Shown here: positions 7,829 to 16,025 of the stretch, piece after piece
Layout of the letters: the number at the start of each line of letters is the position of its first letter
How positions within the stretch are numbered: position 1 is the stretch's first letter
Assembly (NCBI GenBank): GCA_946414095.1
Contig: CAMKNB010000012.1
Coordinates: forward strand, 1-41,533
Direction: 5' to 3'
Length of the DNA: 41,533 nt
Origin: an uncultured Mycoplasmatota bacterium
GTDB lineage: Bacteria > Bacillota_I > Bacilli_A > RF39 > UBA660
Program-made: the position numbers and the translations under genes
Notes under the pieces: generated by a model
What the model was told of the DNA's origin: nothing
What the model saw: the letters and a program-made list of their open reading frames with translations, nothing else
The model's database searches: none

Positions 7829-10696
7829 TTACTCATATTTAATGTAAAATAGTTTTCCGTCATATTCTCCACTATTTCCATTTCTTCCAAAATTTCCACC
7901 CCATTCAAATCCTGCATCTTTATATGCTTTTAACCATAAAATATAGTTAATATTTTGACAATTCTCTTCTCCACCTATTTCATTAACAAAATCAAGATAA
8001 TCTGACAATTCTCTTGTATTATATGGTGAAAATTCTTTTCCATTAATTGTATATTTTTGACTATAATTCCAATCTTGTGCAATACCATATGAATGGATAT
8101 CAATTACTTCACTTGTTGTTTTTCTTGCTATGAATGTTCCACCATCTTTTAAATCATTTACTGTATATTTACAAGTATCACCATTACTTATTGTAACTCC
8201 TTCAGTAATTAGTTTACATACTCCATCAAACGCTTTTTGATAAGCATCAACAGCTTTTTTATGAACAGTAAATTCCATATTAGCAAATGTTGTATCTGAG
8301 CATGTTGGTTTTATTGTAGTTAGATTTGCATTTACCCAATCTGGATTAATTTCAATACGATTATCGTTACCTATTTCTTTATATGCAAATCCATAAAAAT
8401 TTCCTAAGTCTCCAGAAACATTTGGGTATTCATCAGTTTTAACATTTCCAACTTTTTCTTCTTCTCCTGCCACTTCAGGTGTTTCAACTGAACTATTTAA
8501 ATCAGAACATTTAATTACTTCAGCACCTTCATCTTGATATTCTTCTTGAATTATTTGAGTAAAAACCATACCTTGGTTGGACTTTTCTTTCCATCTATTT
8601 TGATTTGTACTTGTATAATGTGCATTATGTGGCATACCATTTGATACAACTAAGTATGCTATTGCTTGTTCATAATATGCTTGGTATTTAGAATACAATT
8701 GTGGATATTTTTTACTTCCACCTATGTAATATGATGAACAATGCTCACAAACATCTGGATTAGCTACAGGATAACATCCTTCCATCATTGAACAATAAAC
8801 TTGATCACAAGTTCCACTTCTCATTGTAATTAGAGAACCTTTTGTATAATTATTATGTCTTTTTAAAGCATAACTAATAGCAGCTAACATTTGAGATAAT
8901 ACATAATTATCTCCAGTATTACTAACTTCTCCATTAGCAACACCTATTATATAGTCTTCAAAAGAAACAGTTTTCATTTCTTTTCCATGACAATCAGTTA
9001 ATCTAACTTGCATTTCATCATAACTTGATGATATATAATCTCCACATCTTCCACCATTTACACTACTTCCTCTATTAGTAATAAAATCATCTGGAGAATC
9101 CGGATCTTCAAATAATAATACTGAGTTTAAATCTTTTTTCTTAGATATTATTTCTTGAATAGTAGTTTCAACATATTTTGGTGTAAATATATCATCATAT
9201 GATTGATTAATTTTAGGGTCATTGTCTGCTTTTTGATATCCAGGAAAATGAGTGTATGCAAATCCATTTTTATAATCGAAAGTAACATCTCCATACGATG
9301 TAAATACATCTTTTGTTTTAGTATTTATTTCAGCATGTTGATAAAATGCTGACATTAATCCTCCATCAGTATCTTTAAGCTCATTAATAGCATTTGTTAC
9401 GCTACTATCTAAACTTATATCTGCAGTTTCACCTTCACTAAGACTATTTTCAATTCTTTCTTTTAATTCATCTTCGGTAAACTGACCAACACACTCTTCA
9501 TCTGAACTATTATAAGCATATGAAAGCATATTAGCTTCATCAAATTTATCAGCTGCATGGCTTCCAAATCTCATAAATACTTTCCATTTATCAAGACTAT
9601 ACTGCCCTGATTCAACATCATGCTTTTCACATTTACCAACTAATTTTCCATCTTCAGAATCATCTATTTCCCATGTATAGTAATATCTTGAATAACTAGA
9701 ACCAGCTTTCATATATTTGATTATGTCATCAAAATCACTTTTAGTTAAACCATTTTTAGTATCTTTTAATACTGCCTCTAATATTTCATATTGATTAGTT
9801 GCATCTATCTTATCATCGGGAACATCACTAGCGTTATTATATTGAGAATTAGATGCTTGCGTTGCATATCCATAAAATATCGTACTTATTATTAAGCTTC
9901 TATCTAAATCAGTACCATCTGTTTGTCTTTTTATTTCACGCATAAATTTACATACTGACATTCCTTCTATTCCTAAAAAGTTCGTAATAGCATCTCCAGC
10001 ATTATTCCAAACTCTTGAAATTATATTTGTACCACCACATTTATCTGTTGACTTTAAATTAATTACCAAGTCTTCAGCATTTAAAGGATTTCCTTGATCA
10101 TCATATAAATATTTATCAGAATATAATCCATCTATCTCTTTTCCATCTACTTCAGTAGACTTATCAGATATACCAAAAAAGTTTGTTATTGCGTTTTTAA
10201 AAGCATCAATAGCAATCATAATTGCTGAAGATATTATTACAATTATTGCTACTACAAAAAAAGCACCCGCAGCTATTAAAGCAATCTTAACTTTCAATAA
10301 AAGTTTACTCCATTTACTCTTTAAGAATCCTTCTTTTTTATCTGTTAAACTCTTCTTATCCTTTTTATCTTTTTTATTGTCACCTTTACTATCTTTAGAG
10401 TCTTTTTCATCTTTTTTATCTTTTTTTTCTAATCCTTCTTTTTCTTCAAGGGAAGATTTATCTTTAGTTTTTTCATTTTTACTGTCTTCATCTTCATCTT
10501 TTGGTCTACCTAACCCTTCATTTTTTCCCTTACGATCTTTAATATTATCGACGTCTTTTTTATTTAAGCCAGCTCCATCTCTAAAACCACGAGAAAAATC
10601 TCCAGCCATTTTCCTTAGACCGGATTTTAATCTAGCTTCATTTTGCATTCTATTTATTTCTTCCTGACTTAATTCATTTCCATTATTATCGTACAT
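7829..10696 (-). CDS. T4SS-linked cell-wall protein: SpoIID-like domain plus M15-peptidase-like domain
   Basis: A 955-residue protein that probably remodels peptidoglycan for the secretion channel (the job of VirB1-type hydrolases). In order: a cytosolic tail with very Lys/Asp/Glu-rich low complexity (about 50-125), one membrane helix (about 138-165), and a large external region. Residues 577-605 match SpoIID/LytB glycan-acting domains (VSFEDYIIGVANGE, then SQMLAAISYALKR); Glu590 sits at the GE position of the family motif, and CDQVY follows. Near the C-terminus, HSYGIAQD (His868, Asp875) matches the SxHxxGxAxD zinc motif of M15 (VanY/LAS-type) peptidases, and WGGNF (932-936) matches their WGG block. 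However, the usual final Asp-x-x-His-Phe-Glu motif reads DGKLFYIKYE, so the third zinc ligand seems to be missing. The middle region (about 170-550) is unassigned. AAAGGATG precedes the start. Confidence 0.85.
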   Translation of the reverse strand: MYDNNGNELSQEEINRMQNEARLKSGLRKMAGDFSRGFRDGAGLNKKDVDNIKDRKGKNEGLGRPKDEDEDSKNEKTKDKSSLEEKEGLEKKDKKDEKDSKDSKGDNKKDKKDKKSLTDKKEGFLKSKWSKLLLKVKIALIAAGAFFVVAIIVIISSAIMIAIDAFKNAITNFFGISDKSTEVDGKEIDGLYSDKYLYDDQGNPLNAEDLVINLKSTDKCGGTNIISRVWNNAGDAITNFLGIEGMSVCKFMREIKRQTDGTDLDRSLIISTIFYGYATQASNSQYNNASDVPDDKIDATNQYEILEAVLKDTKNGLTKSDFDDIIKYMKAGSSYSRYYYTWEIDDSEDGKLVGKCEKHDVESGQYSLDKWKVFMRFGSHAADKFDEANMLSYAYNSSDEECVGQFTEDELKERIENSLSEGETADISLDSSVTNAINELKDTDGGLMSAFYQHAEINTKTKDVFTSYGDVTFDYKNGFAYTHFPGYQKADNDPKINQSYDDIFTPKYVETTIQEIISKKKDLNSVLLFEDPDSPDDFITNRGSSVNGGRCGDYISSSYDEMQVRLTDCHGKEMKTVSFEDYIIGVANGEVSNTGDNYVLSQMLAAISYALKRHNNYTKGSLITMRSGTCDQVYCSMMEGCYPVANPDVCEHCSSYYIGGSKKYPQLYSKYQAYYEQAIAYLVVSNGMPHNAHYTSTNQNRWKEKSNQGMVFTQIIQEEYQDEGAEVIKCSDLNSSVETPEVAGEEEKVGNVKTDEYPNVSGDLGNFYGFAYKEIGNDNRIEINPDWVNANLTTIKPTCSDTTFANMEFTVHKKAVDAYQKAFDGVCKLITEGVTISNGDTCKYTVNDLKDGGTFIARKTTSEVIDIHSYGIAQDWNYSQKYTINGKEFSPYNTRELSDYLDFVNEIGGEENCQNINYILWLKAYKDAGFEWGGNFGRNGNSGEYDGKLFYIKYE

Positions 10697-10732
10697 ACTT
10701 CACATCCTTTAAGAAAAAGAAGGATTCTTTAA

Positions 10733-12523
10733 TTAGAATCCTCCACCAGAACCAAATGATTCTAACTCTTGTTGAGTCGCTATTACATTTATACGCATTC
10801 TTCTATTTCCACAAACAAATAGTGCTTGTCCTTGACTATATCTCTTTATAGAATCTCTTTCTTGATCATTTAAATCAATTAACTTAGACAAGTCATCAAC
10901 AGCTTGTTTTTTAAGTCCCATTACTAAATAATAAGAAGCATTATCAAATATTGCTTTACCATGAATAAGTACATTAGGTGCAGCAAAGTCTGTTGGTTGT
11001 TGTGTAATAATTATAGTACCAGTATTATACTTACGACTACGTCTTTGAATACGTGCTAGGAATTCAGCTCCTAAGTTATTTTGATCTGCAAGTAACATAT
11101 GGGCTTCATCTACATATAATATTGTATTTATATCTCTATCTAATGTAAGTCCCCATGCATACTTTAAGATATTAAAGAATAATGCATTTCTAATATTATT
11201 ATCTGCATTCATTATTTCACGAATATTGAATACTATAAAGTCAGCATCTGTATCTATAGTAGTTTTTCCAGTGAAATAATATCTAAGTTCATTAGTTAGA
11301 GGTCGAACCTTAAGTTCTAATCTTTCCATGATATCTCTTTCATGTGTATGCTCTGTCATAGCAAATAGTTTACCTTTAATAGTAGCATAAACATCATCAA
11401 ATGTTGGATAATCATGAGCAAGTATTTTAGAAAAATCAGTATTATAATCTATTTTATATCTCTTATATGTTTCTTGAACCATTTCACTAAATAGTGTTAG
11501 AACATCTTCTTCAATATCAGGACTATAATATTTCATAAATGCTTTTAGTGTTTGAAGAGTACGAGTAAGAATTGCATAACCCATACCTTCTTTCATTTCT
11601 TCTTCATCTGCATCAAGTACAACTTCAAGTGGATTTATCATACCAAATTCTCCACCACGACCTAAGTCAATGAAATCTCCTCCATATAACCTAGTCATTT
11701 CTTCAAGTTCACCTTCAGGGTCAATAGCAACTATTTTATGACCATTTCTAATATTACTTCTTAATAATATTTTAGCTGAAGTAGATTTACCTGAACCAGA
11801 TGTACCAAGAATAATCATGTTGGCATTATTTCTATTAAATTCTTTTTTAGTTTGATATAAGAATTGATTAAATAAGATTACACCACCTGAATAATCAACT
11901 CCAAGTAAACAAGAAAGTCCTGGATCCTTAATACTATCAAATACAAATGGATACATAGCAGCCATTGTAACTGATGGTATTGGTGTACCAAGTCTATCTT
12001 CAATATCATTTTTTTCAAATATAGGAAGCATACTTTCTAAGATTTTTTGTTGTTCAAACCTTAAAACAAGTCCTTTCATTCCCATAGCATCTAAATAGTT
12101 CTTAACTTGAACTTTTTTGTTTTCTAATTCTTCATGAGAATCTGCTGATATCAATAAATGCATTTGAAAATCAAATATTCTTGCTTGAGTAGCAGTTAAC
12201 ATTGAAATAAATTCTTCAATACTTTCATAATCTTGACGAATTCTTTCTTGTATTGTTCTATCATTTTCATCAGCATATTTTGCTTTCATATCAGCTATCT
12301 CTTTATTTAACATTTTAGATAAAACTGAAAATGCAATTGGAATATGTTTAATACATACTTTTACTCCAGACAATTGTGTAATATTTGCTAAATATCCTTC
12401 ACTAATTGACTTTGGATAACTAATTATTGATAATATAGCACAATATTTATCACTTATTATTATTTCTGAAGGCTTAAATTCTAACCCCTTTGGAGCTATT
12501 TGACTTTTAAAACTTATACTCAT
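10733..12523 (-). CDS. VirB4/TrsE-type T4SS ATPase
   Basis: VirB4 ATPases power assembly and transport in type IV systems from the inner face of the membrane. The 596-residue product has a VirB4 N-terminal-like region (about 1-200), Walker A GTSGSGKS (240-247), IDPEGELEEM, and Walker B ILYVDEAH (Asp472-Glu473), then IIITQQPTDF and the C-terminal SQGQALFVCGNRRMRI block typical of TrsE/TraE/CD1108-type proteins. Its ATG overlaps the stop of the upstream TraC-like gene by four bases (ATGA), implying translational coupling. Together, the 192- and 596-residue proteins match the TrsD-TrsE arrangement of staphylococcal conjugation operons. Confidence 0.95.
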   Translation of the reverse strand: MSISFKSQIAPKGLEFKPSEIIISDKYCAILSIISYPKSISEGYLANITQLSGVKVCIKHIPIAFSVLSKMLNKEIADMKAKYADENDRTIQERIRQDYESIEEFISMLTATQARIFDFQMHLLISADSHEELENKKVQVKNYLDAMGMKGLVLRFEQQKILESMLPIFEKNDIEDRLGTPIPSVTMAAMYPFVFDSIKDPGLSCLLGVDYSGGVILFNQFLYQTKKEFNRNNANMIILGTSGSGKSTSAKILLRSNIRNGHKIVAIDPEGELEEMTRLYGGDFIDLGRGGEFGMINPLEVVLDADEEEMKEGMGYAILTRTLQTLKAFMKYYSPDIEEDVLTLFSEMVQETYKRYKIDYNTDFSKILAHDYPTFDDVYATIKGKLFAMTEHTHERDIMERLELKVRPLTNELRYYFTGKTTIDTDADFIVFNIREIMNADNNIRNALFFNILKYAWGLTLDRDINTILYVDEAHMLLADQNNLGAEFLARIQRRSRKYNTGTIIITQQPTDFAAPNVLIHGKAIFDNASYYLVMGLKKQAVDDLSKLIDLNDQERDSIKRYSQGQALFVCGNRRMRINVIATQQELESFGSGGGF

Positions 12524-13098
12524 AGATTACTCATCACCGTCCCAAAAGTAGTGGTATCCCCACCATTCATAAATCCATCAAGTAGAATTCTTAAATCATC
12601 ATTGCTTGTTTGTGATGATTGAAGTCCTGCCCCTGCCAAACCTGAAATCATATTTTGTATTCTCTTTTGTATTATCTCAGGTCTCTTTTCTCTAAATAGA
12701 ATAAAATATTCAGTATCTGTTACATTAACATCTTTACTCATAAATAAATTAGCTTTATCTATATCTTCTTTTATTAACTTTCTAATAGATTGTACTTGAA
12801 CAGAATTATAAAGTAACTTAAGTTGTGCTAGATATACATTAATATCTACTGGTCTATCTGACACAATTAACCAGAATGGATAATCAAGTGTATTATAGAA
12901 GTTTCTTAAGTTAAATATTGCATTATTTTGACTATCATAATCAAGAATAAATATATTTCTAGGCCTAACTTTAACACCAGTAACCCTAACTCCATTATCT
13001 AATATTATTTCTCCATTTTGGATTGCTCTTACAGGAACCCAGTCCTCTGCAAATTTACGAGTACTTTTAGCCTTACTCTTTGAATCCATCTCTAACAC
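12520..13098 (-). CDS. TraC/TrsD-like T4SS protein (VirB4-associated)
   Basis: A 192-residue soluble protein resembling the TraC/TrsD component of Gram-positive conjugation operons. It begins KAKSTRKFAEDWVPVRAIQNGEI and continues with strand-rich YDYPFWLIVSD-like sequence that corresponds to the N-terminal region of VirB4-type proteins. It has no Walker motifs, so it is not an ATPase itself. The start is GTG 13098, supported by GGAAAGG five nt upstream; an in-frame ATG at 13089 is less well placed. This makes it overlap prgI by 26 bp and the VirB4 gene by 4 bp. A split N-terminal VirB4 domain is an equally fair description. Confidence 0.8.
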   Translation of the reverse strand: MLEMDSKSKAKSTRKFAEDWVPVRAIQNGEIILDNGVRVTGVKVRPRNIFILDYDSQNNAIFNLRNFYNTLDYPFWLIVSDRPVDINVYLAQLKLLYNSVQVQSIRKLIKEDIDKANLFMSKDVNVTDTEYFILFREKRPEIIQKRIQNMISGLAGAGLQSSQTSNDDLRILLDGFMNGGDTTTFGTVMSNL

Positions 13099-13381
13099 AC
13101 CAACCTTTCCATTTATAAACTCTAGGGTTTAAAAGAAATTGTACAACCTCTTCTAAAAATACAAGTACATTGTGATAATAAGGAATTGGCAATACAAGCA
13201 GTAATGCAACTCCTAGAGGTAACAATTTAATTACAAGAATCCATAATTCATCACCAGGCAATGCGAACATTAATGCAAGTGTAAATAATGCACCAACCAA
13301 AGCAATTACCAAGTCAACCCATCTAAATATGTTAAATATCAATTGTCCCTTTTTACTATTAGCAGGTATTAAATAATTCAT
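13073..13381 (-). CDS. prgI: PrgI family protein (VirB3-like T4SS membrane component)
   Basis: A 102-residue membrane protein with two closely spaced hydrophobic helices (about 22-42 and 49-68). It has the PrgI-family pattern: an N-terminal YLIPANSKKGQLIFN segment, a PxPYYH-like loop between helix 2 and the tail, and a C-terminal PRVYKWKG stretch. PrgI/TrsC/TcpE-type proteins are VirB3-like and sit next to the VirB4 ATPase in the channel base. AAGGAAT precedes the ATG. The gene lies 35 bp after the VirB6-like gene and overlaps the TraC-like gene. Confidence 0.88.
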   Translation of the reverse strand: MNYLIPANSKKGQLIFNIFRWVDLVIALVGALFTLALMFALPGDELWILVIKLLPLGVALLLVLPIPYYHNVLVFLEEVVQFLLNPRVYKWKGWCVRDGFKE

Positions 13382-13416
13382 ATTCCTTTTTCCTTTCTAT
13401 ATATTTACATAATAAT

Positions 13417-15333
13417 TTATTTTCCCTGTGGCTTTTGACCATGAGTTTTTGCATAAGATGAACTATTTGTAATCTTAGCTTTTTCAGCATAAATATCTTT
13501 TCTATGAGTTCCAACATCTTTTGCTGTAATATTCTTTCCAGATACTTTTTCGTATGCAGCCTTCTTAGCTTCAATATCAGCTCTAAATTTACCACCTTCA
13601 GCTGTTTCAGCAGTTGCTTTTCTATCATCATAGTGTTTTTTAGCACGTTCAAGAGCCTTTCCAGCTTCTTCTTGCATTCTTACTGTAGCAGCCTCTACAC
13701 CAGTACCGCTTTTTTTAGCTTGCTCAAGAGCTGCTGACGCTTTAATATATTCTTTATCATATTTTAGCATTTGTGATGCATATGCATCTTTATCTTCACC
13801 AAATTTAACTTGATCATAACCAGCTACATATTCACTACTAAAGCCAGATAATTTTTCATCTTTAATAGCATGCTTTAAAGCTGCATCATATGCTTCTAAT
13901 GCTTCTGATTGTTTATCTAATTTAGCTAAATCTCTATCTTGTCCTCTACCAACACCAACTGCATTCATTAAAGCTCCACCAGCCATAGCTCCAAGTCCAC
14001 CTCTTGCTGCAATATTCTGTGCTCTTGCATAGTTAGCATCTCTAGAGCCTTTAAGATTCTTCATTTTTTCAGCAATTGTATTTCCTTTAAATCCAGCTCC
14101 AGCGCCTGTAACAGCTCCAGCAATTCCATTCCCAATAGAGCTCAATCCAGCACCACCACTTATACCTGATGTAACACCACTAACAAGTCCAGTAGCAGCT
14201 CCAATACCAGCACCGATTAATCCACCTAAGAATTCCATTCCTTTACTCTTACCGCCATCACCAATATGTGTACCTATAATTTCATCGATAAATTTAGGAA
14301 GTTCACTTGCAAATTGATATCCTGCAGCAACCAATAATAATTTAATTAAAAATTGTACCCATCCACTATCTCCTGGTAAGTTACCAAAGAAATCATTTGA
14401 ATTAACAAAGAACTGACATACAAATACTGTTATTATTAATGTTGATAGCATTCTTATAAATGCTTCTAAAAATACTGAAATATATTTTTGAACATAATTT
14501 TGGAATGTTTTTGATTTTATTCCATCACTCAATATTGTAACTATAGCTATTGGAGCAAGCATTTGTAGAATAATTAATTTAAACATACGAATTCCAACTT
14601 GAATTGATGATTTAACTATTGAATAAATTAAGAATAATCCAATTATTAAACCACCTGGATGGAATTCTAAAGTTTTTCCTATTCTGCCAGACACATCATC
14701 AAGACTTGCAAAATCACATTTGCCATTTTTGCATATTTCACCTTCAAGAATTGATTGTCCTCCTGGATTATCCCAGTTATATATAAATATAGATAATGTT
14801 TCAAAAGCTAAGAAGTCTCCAACATCTTCTACTTCTTCACTATCGCCAAAAATAAATCTCATTATTAAACCTTTATCAGAATCACCATTAGTAAGTTCAG
14901 CGATTGATGACAAAGTTGTATATGGATAATTGGTTGGGTTTCCCATAATAAGTAGGTTTAATTCATTAAACACACCAAATACAAAGTTATATCCTATAAG
15001 AAATGCAGCAGTAATAAACACATTAATAATTATTTTACTTCCCTCTTGTGCTGCCTTTTCAGGATTAAGCAAGTATGTTATTAAAGATACACCTAATTTA
15101 AACACAACAAAAACTAAGATAACCGCTTGTATCCTATCTAATAATGGTGCTATTAAACCTGAAATTGAATTAAAGTTAACACTACACATCAATAAGAATA
15201 GATTAAATGACAATGAAACTAGTTCATAAATCCATCCATCTATTTTAAGAACTATACCCATCAATGGACCAGTTATCCAAGATGCATTAGCTCCTAATGT
15301 TATCAATGATGTGACTATTGATAATATTGACAT
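13417..15333 (-). CDS. VirB6/TrbL-like polytopic T4SS channel protein
   Basis: VirB6-type proteins form the membrane-spanning part of the translocation channel. This about 638-residue product (from ATG 15333) has two early helices, several more between about 75 and 140, an external loop with paired Cys (EICKNGKCDF), and a second membrane block (about 225-345). A Gly/Ala-rich segment follows (GGLIGAGIGAATGLVSG), then a Lys/Ala/Glu-rich cytosolic tail of about 200 residues. This layout matches VirB6 of CD1108-like and Trs-like systems. A TTG start at 15354 is also in frame; GGGAG sits 7 nt before ATG 15333, so the ATG is preferred. First gene of the T4SS operon, behind the promoter at 15366-15394. 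Confidence 0.88.
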   Translation of the reverse strand: MSILSIVTSLITLGANASWITGPLMGIVLKIDGWIYELVSLSFNLFLLMCSVNFNSISGLIAPLLDRIQAVILVFVVFKLGVSLITYLLNPEKAAQEGSKIIINVFITAAFLIGYNFVFGVFNELNLLIMGNPTNYPYTTLSSIAELTNGDSDKGLIMRFIFGDSEEVEDVGDFLAFETLSIFIYNWDNPGGQSILEGEICKNGKCDFASLDDVSGRIGKTLEFHPGGLIIGLFLIYSIVKSSIQVGIRMFKLIILQMLAPIAIVTILSDGIKSKTFQNYVQKYISVFLEAFIRMLSTLIITVFVCQFFVNSNDFFGNLPGDSGWVQFLIKLLLVAAGYQFASELPKFIDEIIGTHIGDGGKSKGMEFLGGLIGAGIGAATGLVSGVTSGISGGAGLSSIGNGIAGAVTGAGAGFKGNTIAEKMKNLKGSRDANYARAQNIAARGGLGAMAGGALMNAVGVGRGQDRDLAKLDKQSEALEAYDAALKHAIKDEKLSGFSSEYVAGYDQVKFGEDKDAYASQMLKYDKEYIKASAALEQAKKSGTGVEAATVRMQEEAGKALERAKKHYDDRKATAETAEGGKFRADIEAKKAAYEKVSGKNITAKDVGTHRKDIYAEKAKITNSSSYAKTHGQKPQGK

Positions 15334-15365
15334 AAACCCACTCCCACTCTCCAATTCTATTAAGA

Positions 15366-15394
15366 ATTATAACACAATTAATTTATAATTAAAA
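15366..15394 (-). promoter_or_regulatory. Promoter of the T4SS-like operon
   Basis: On the minus strand, TATAAT (15371-15366) is preceded by an extended TG motif (TGTTATAAT). The -35 region 17 nt upstream is TTTTAA, a weak match. The transcript would start near 15359, shortly before the VirB6-like start. No terminator separates this point from the two small genes upstream, so readthrough is possible. Confidence 0.55.
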
Positions 15395-15416
15395 GTGCTT
15401 AGTTATTATAATAAAA

Positions 15417-15680
15417 TTATTCATTTGTTGCAATAGAAATTATATCATCTTTAAAATCTAAAAATAATTTATTTAATATATAATTAAACTCTTCTTCACT
15501 TTCTATATGTGAATATTCTATAAATCCATTTTTATTAATAACCTTAGTAATAGATATATCATCTTCAAATTCATCATTATTAATAAGATAAAGATAAGTA
15601 TTATCATTTCTTTTAATTACATCTAAAACTAAATAACTACCATTTTTAAATTTAATAATATCATCTATTTCAAAATTCAT
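15417..15680 (-). CDS. Small hypothetical protein, 87 aa
   Basis: A soluble 87-residue acidic protein. The first half reads as short beta strands (DIIKFKNGSYLVLDVI, NTYLYLINNDE), suggesting a small barrel such as an SH3-like fold. The second half is a charged helix with a hydrophobic face (EEEFNYILNKLFLDF). No catalytic residues stand out. AAGGAG lies 11 nt before the ATG. It begins 2 bp after the stop of the 89-residue gene, so the two are almost certainly co-transcribed. It is just upstream of the T4SS operon promoter; a link to that operon is only positional. Confidence 0.65.
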   Translation of the reverse strand: MNFEIDDIIKFKNGSYLVLDVIKRNDNTYLYLINNDEFEDDISITKVINKNGFIEYSHIESEEEFNYILNKLFLDFKDDIISIATNE

Positions 15681-15682
15681 AC

Positions 15683-15952
15683 TTATAAACTCCTTATTCC
15701 ATCATCATTAGCTGAATTAGCATTATTAAATATTTCATTCACTATACTTAAAGAGTCATCTGCTTCAACTCTACTAAATGCAATATCAAATAATCCCCTT
15801 TCATCCATTAAACTAAGAAGCATTATTGAAGCATAATCTTTTTTATCAGAATTTCCACTACTTTTAGTTATTTGTAGGTGTGGTGAAGTAATATTTTCAT
15901 TATATCTTGCTTTATTACATAATTCATTTGAATTAATTGATCTTATCTTCAT
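15683..15952 (-). CDS. Small hypothetical protein, 89 aa
   Basis: A soluble 89-residue protein, rich in Ser, Asn and Asp, with a helical centre (ASIMLLSLMDERGLFDIAFSRVEAD). It has a near-perfect GGAGGTG ribosome binding site 4 nt before ATG 15952, which argues that it is really translated. It forms a two-gene unit with the 87-residue protein downstream. No family recognised; there is no membrane segment or signal peptide. Confidence 0.65.
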   Translation of the reverse strand: MKIRSINSNELCNKARYNENITSPHLQITKSSGNSDKKDYASIMLLSLMDERGLFDIAFSRVEADDSLSIVNEIFNNANSANDDGIRSL

Positions 15953-15967
15953 ATCACACCTCCATAT

Positions 15968-15996
15968 ATTATAATTCTAACATAATTAAGTAAAAA
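15968..15996 (-). promoter_or_regulatory. Probable promoter of the two small genes
   Basis: TATAAT on the minus strand (15973-15968) lies just before the GGAGGTG site of the 89-residue gene. Its -35 position falls in the T-run of the preceding terminator (TTTTTA), a weak match. The placement directly after a terminator supports a new transcription unit. Confidence 0.45.
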
Positions 15997-16025
15997 AAAA
16001 TAGAGTTATTTTTTCTATAACTCTA
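15991..16025 (-). terminator. Terminator of the YebC-family gene
   Basis: TAGAGTTAT (16001-16009) pairs with ATAACTCTA (16017-16025), loop of 7 nt, followed on the minus strand by nine T residues. It overlaps the stop codon of the YebC-family gene. Confidence 0.8.

Larger units (their letters stand above)
4616..15394 (-). other. Type IV secretion-like operon (seven genes, no visible relaxase)
   Basis: Seven co-oriented genes with overlaps or short gaps run from a promoter near 15.38 kb to a strong terminator at 4.62 kb: VirB6-like, PrgI, TraC-like, VirB4, SpoIID/M15-like wall protein, VirB8-topology protein, VirD4. No relaxase, accessory nicking protein, integrase, resolvase, direct-repeat ends or oriT-like hairpin was noticed. 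Flanking genes are housekeeping or unknown. Confidence 0.85.

Noticed and set aside
10377..10667. Plus-strand 96-codon frame
   Set aside because: It is the complement of the Lys/Asp/Glu low-complexity tail of the 955-residue protein; its Ser/Phe-rich product is a composition artefact.
13359..13652. Minus-strand 97-codon frame overlapping the end of the VirB6-like gene
   Set aside because: It lies in another frame of the VirB6-like Lys/Ala/Glu tail, has Lys/Leu-rich nonsense composition and no ribosome binding site. The real neighbours explain the DNA.
14720..15229. Two plus-strand frames inside the VirB6-like gene
   Set aside because: Antisense shadows of a membrane protein gene, without promoter or ribosome binding site.
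4616..15394. T4SS operon as an integrative conjugative element
   Set aside because: No integrase, excisionase, relaxase, tRNA target or direct-repeat ends were noticed in the window, so a mobile element cannot be claimed from this sequence.
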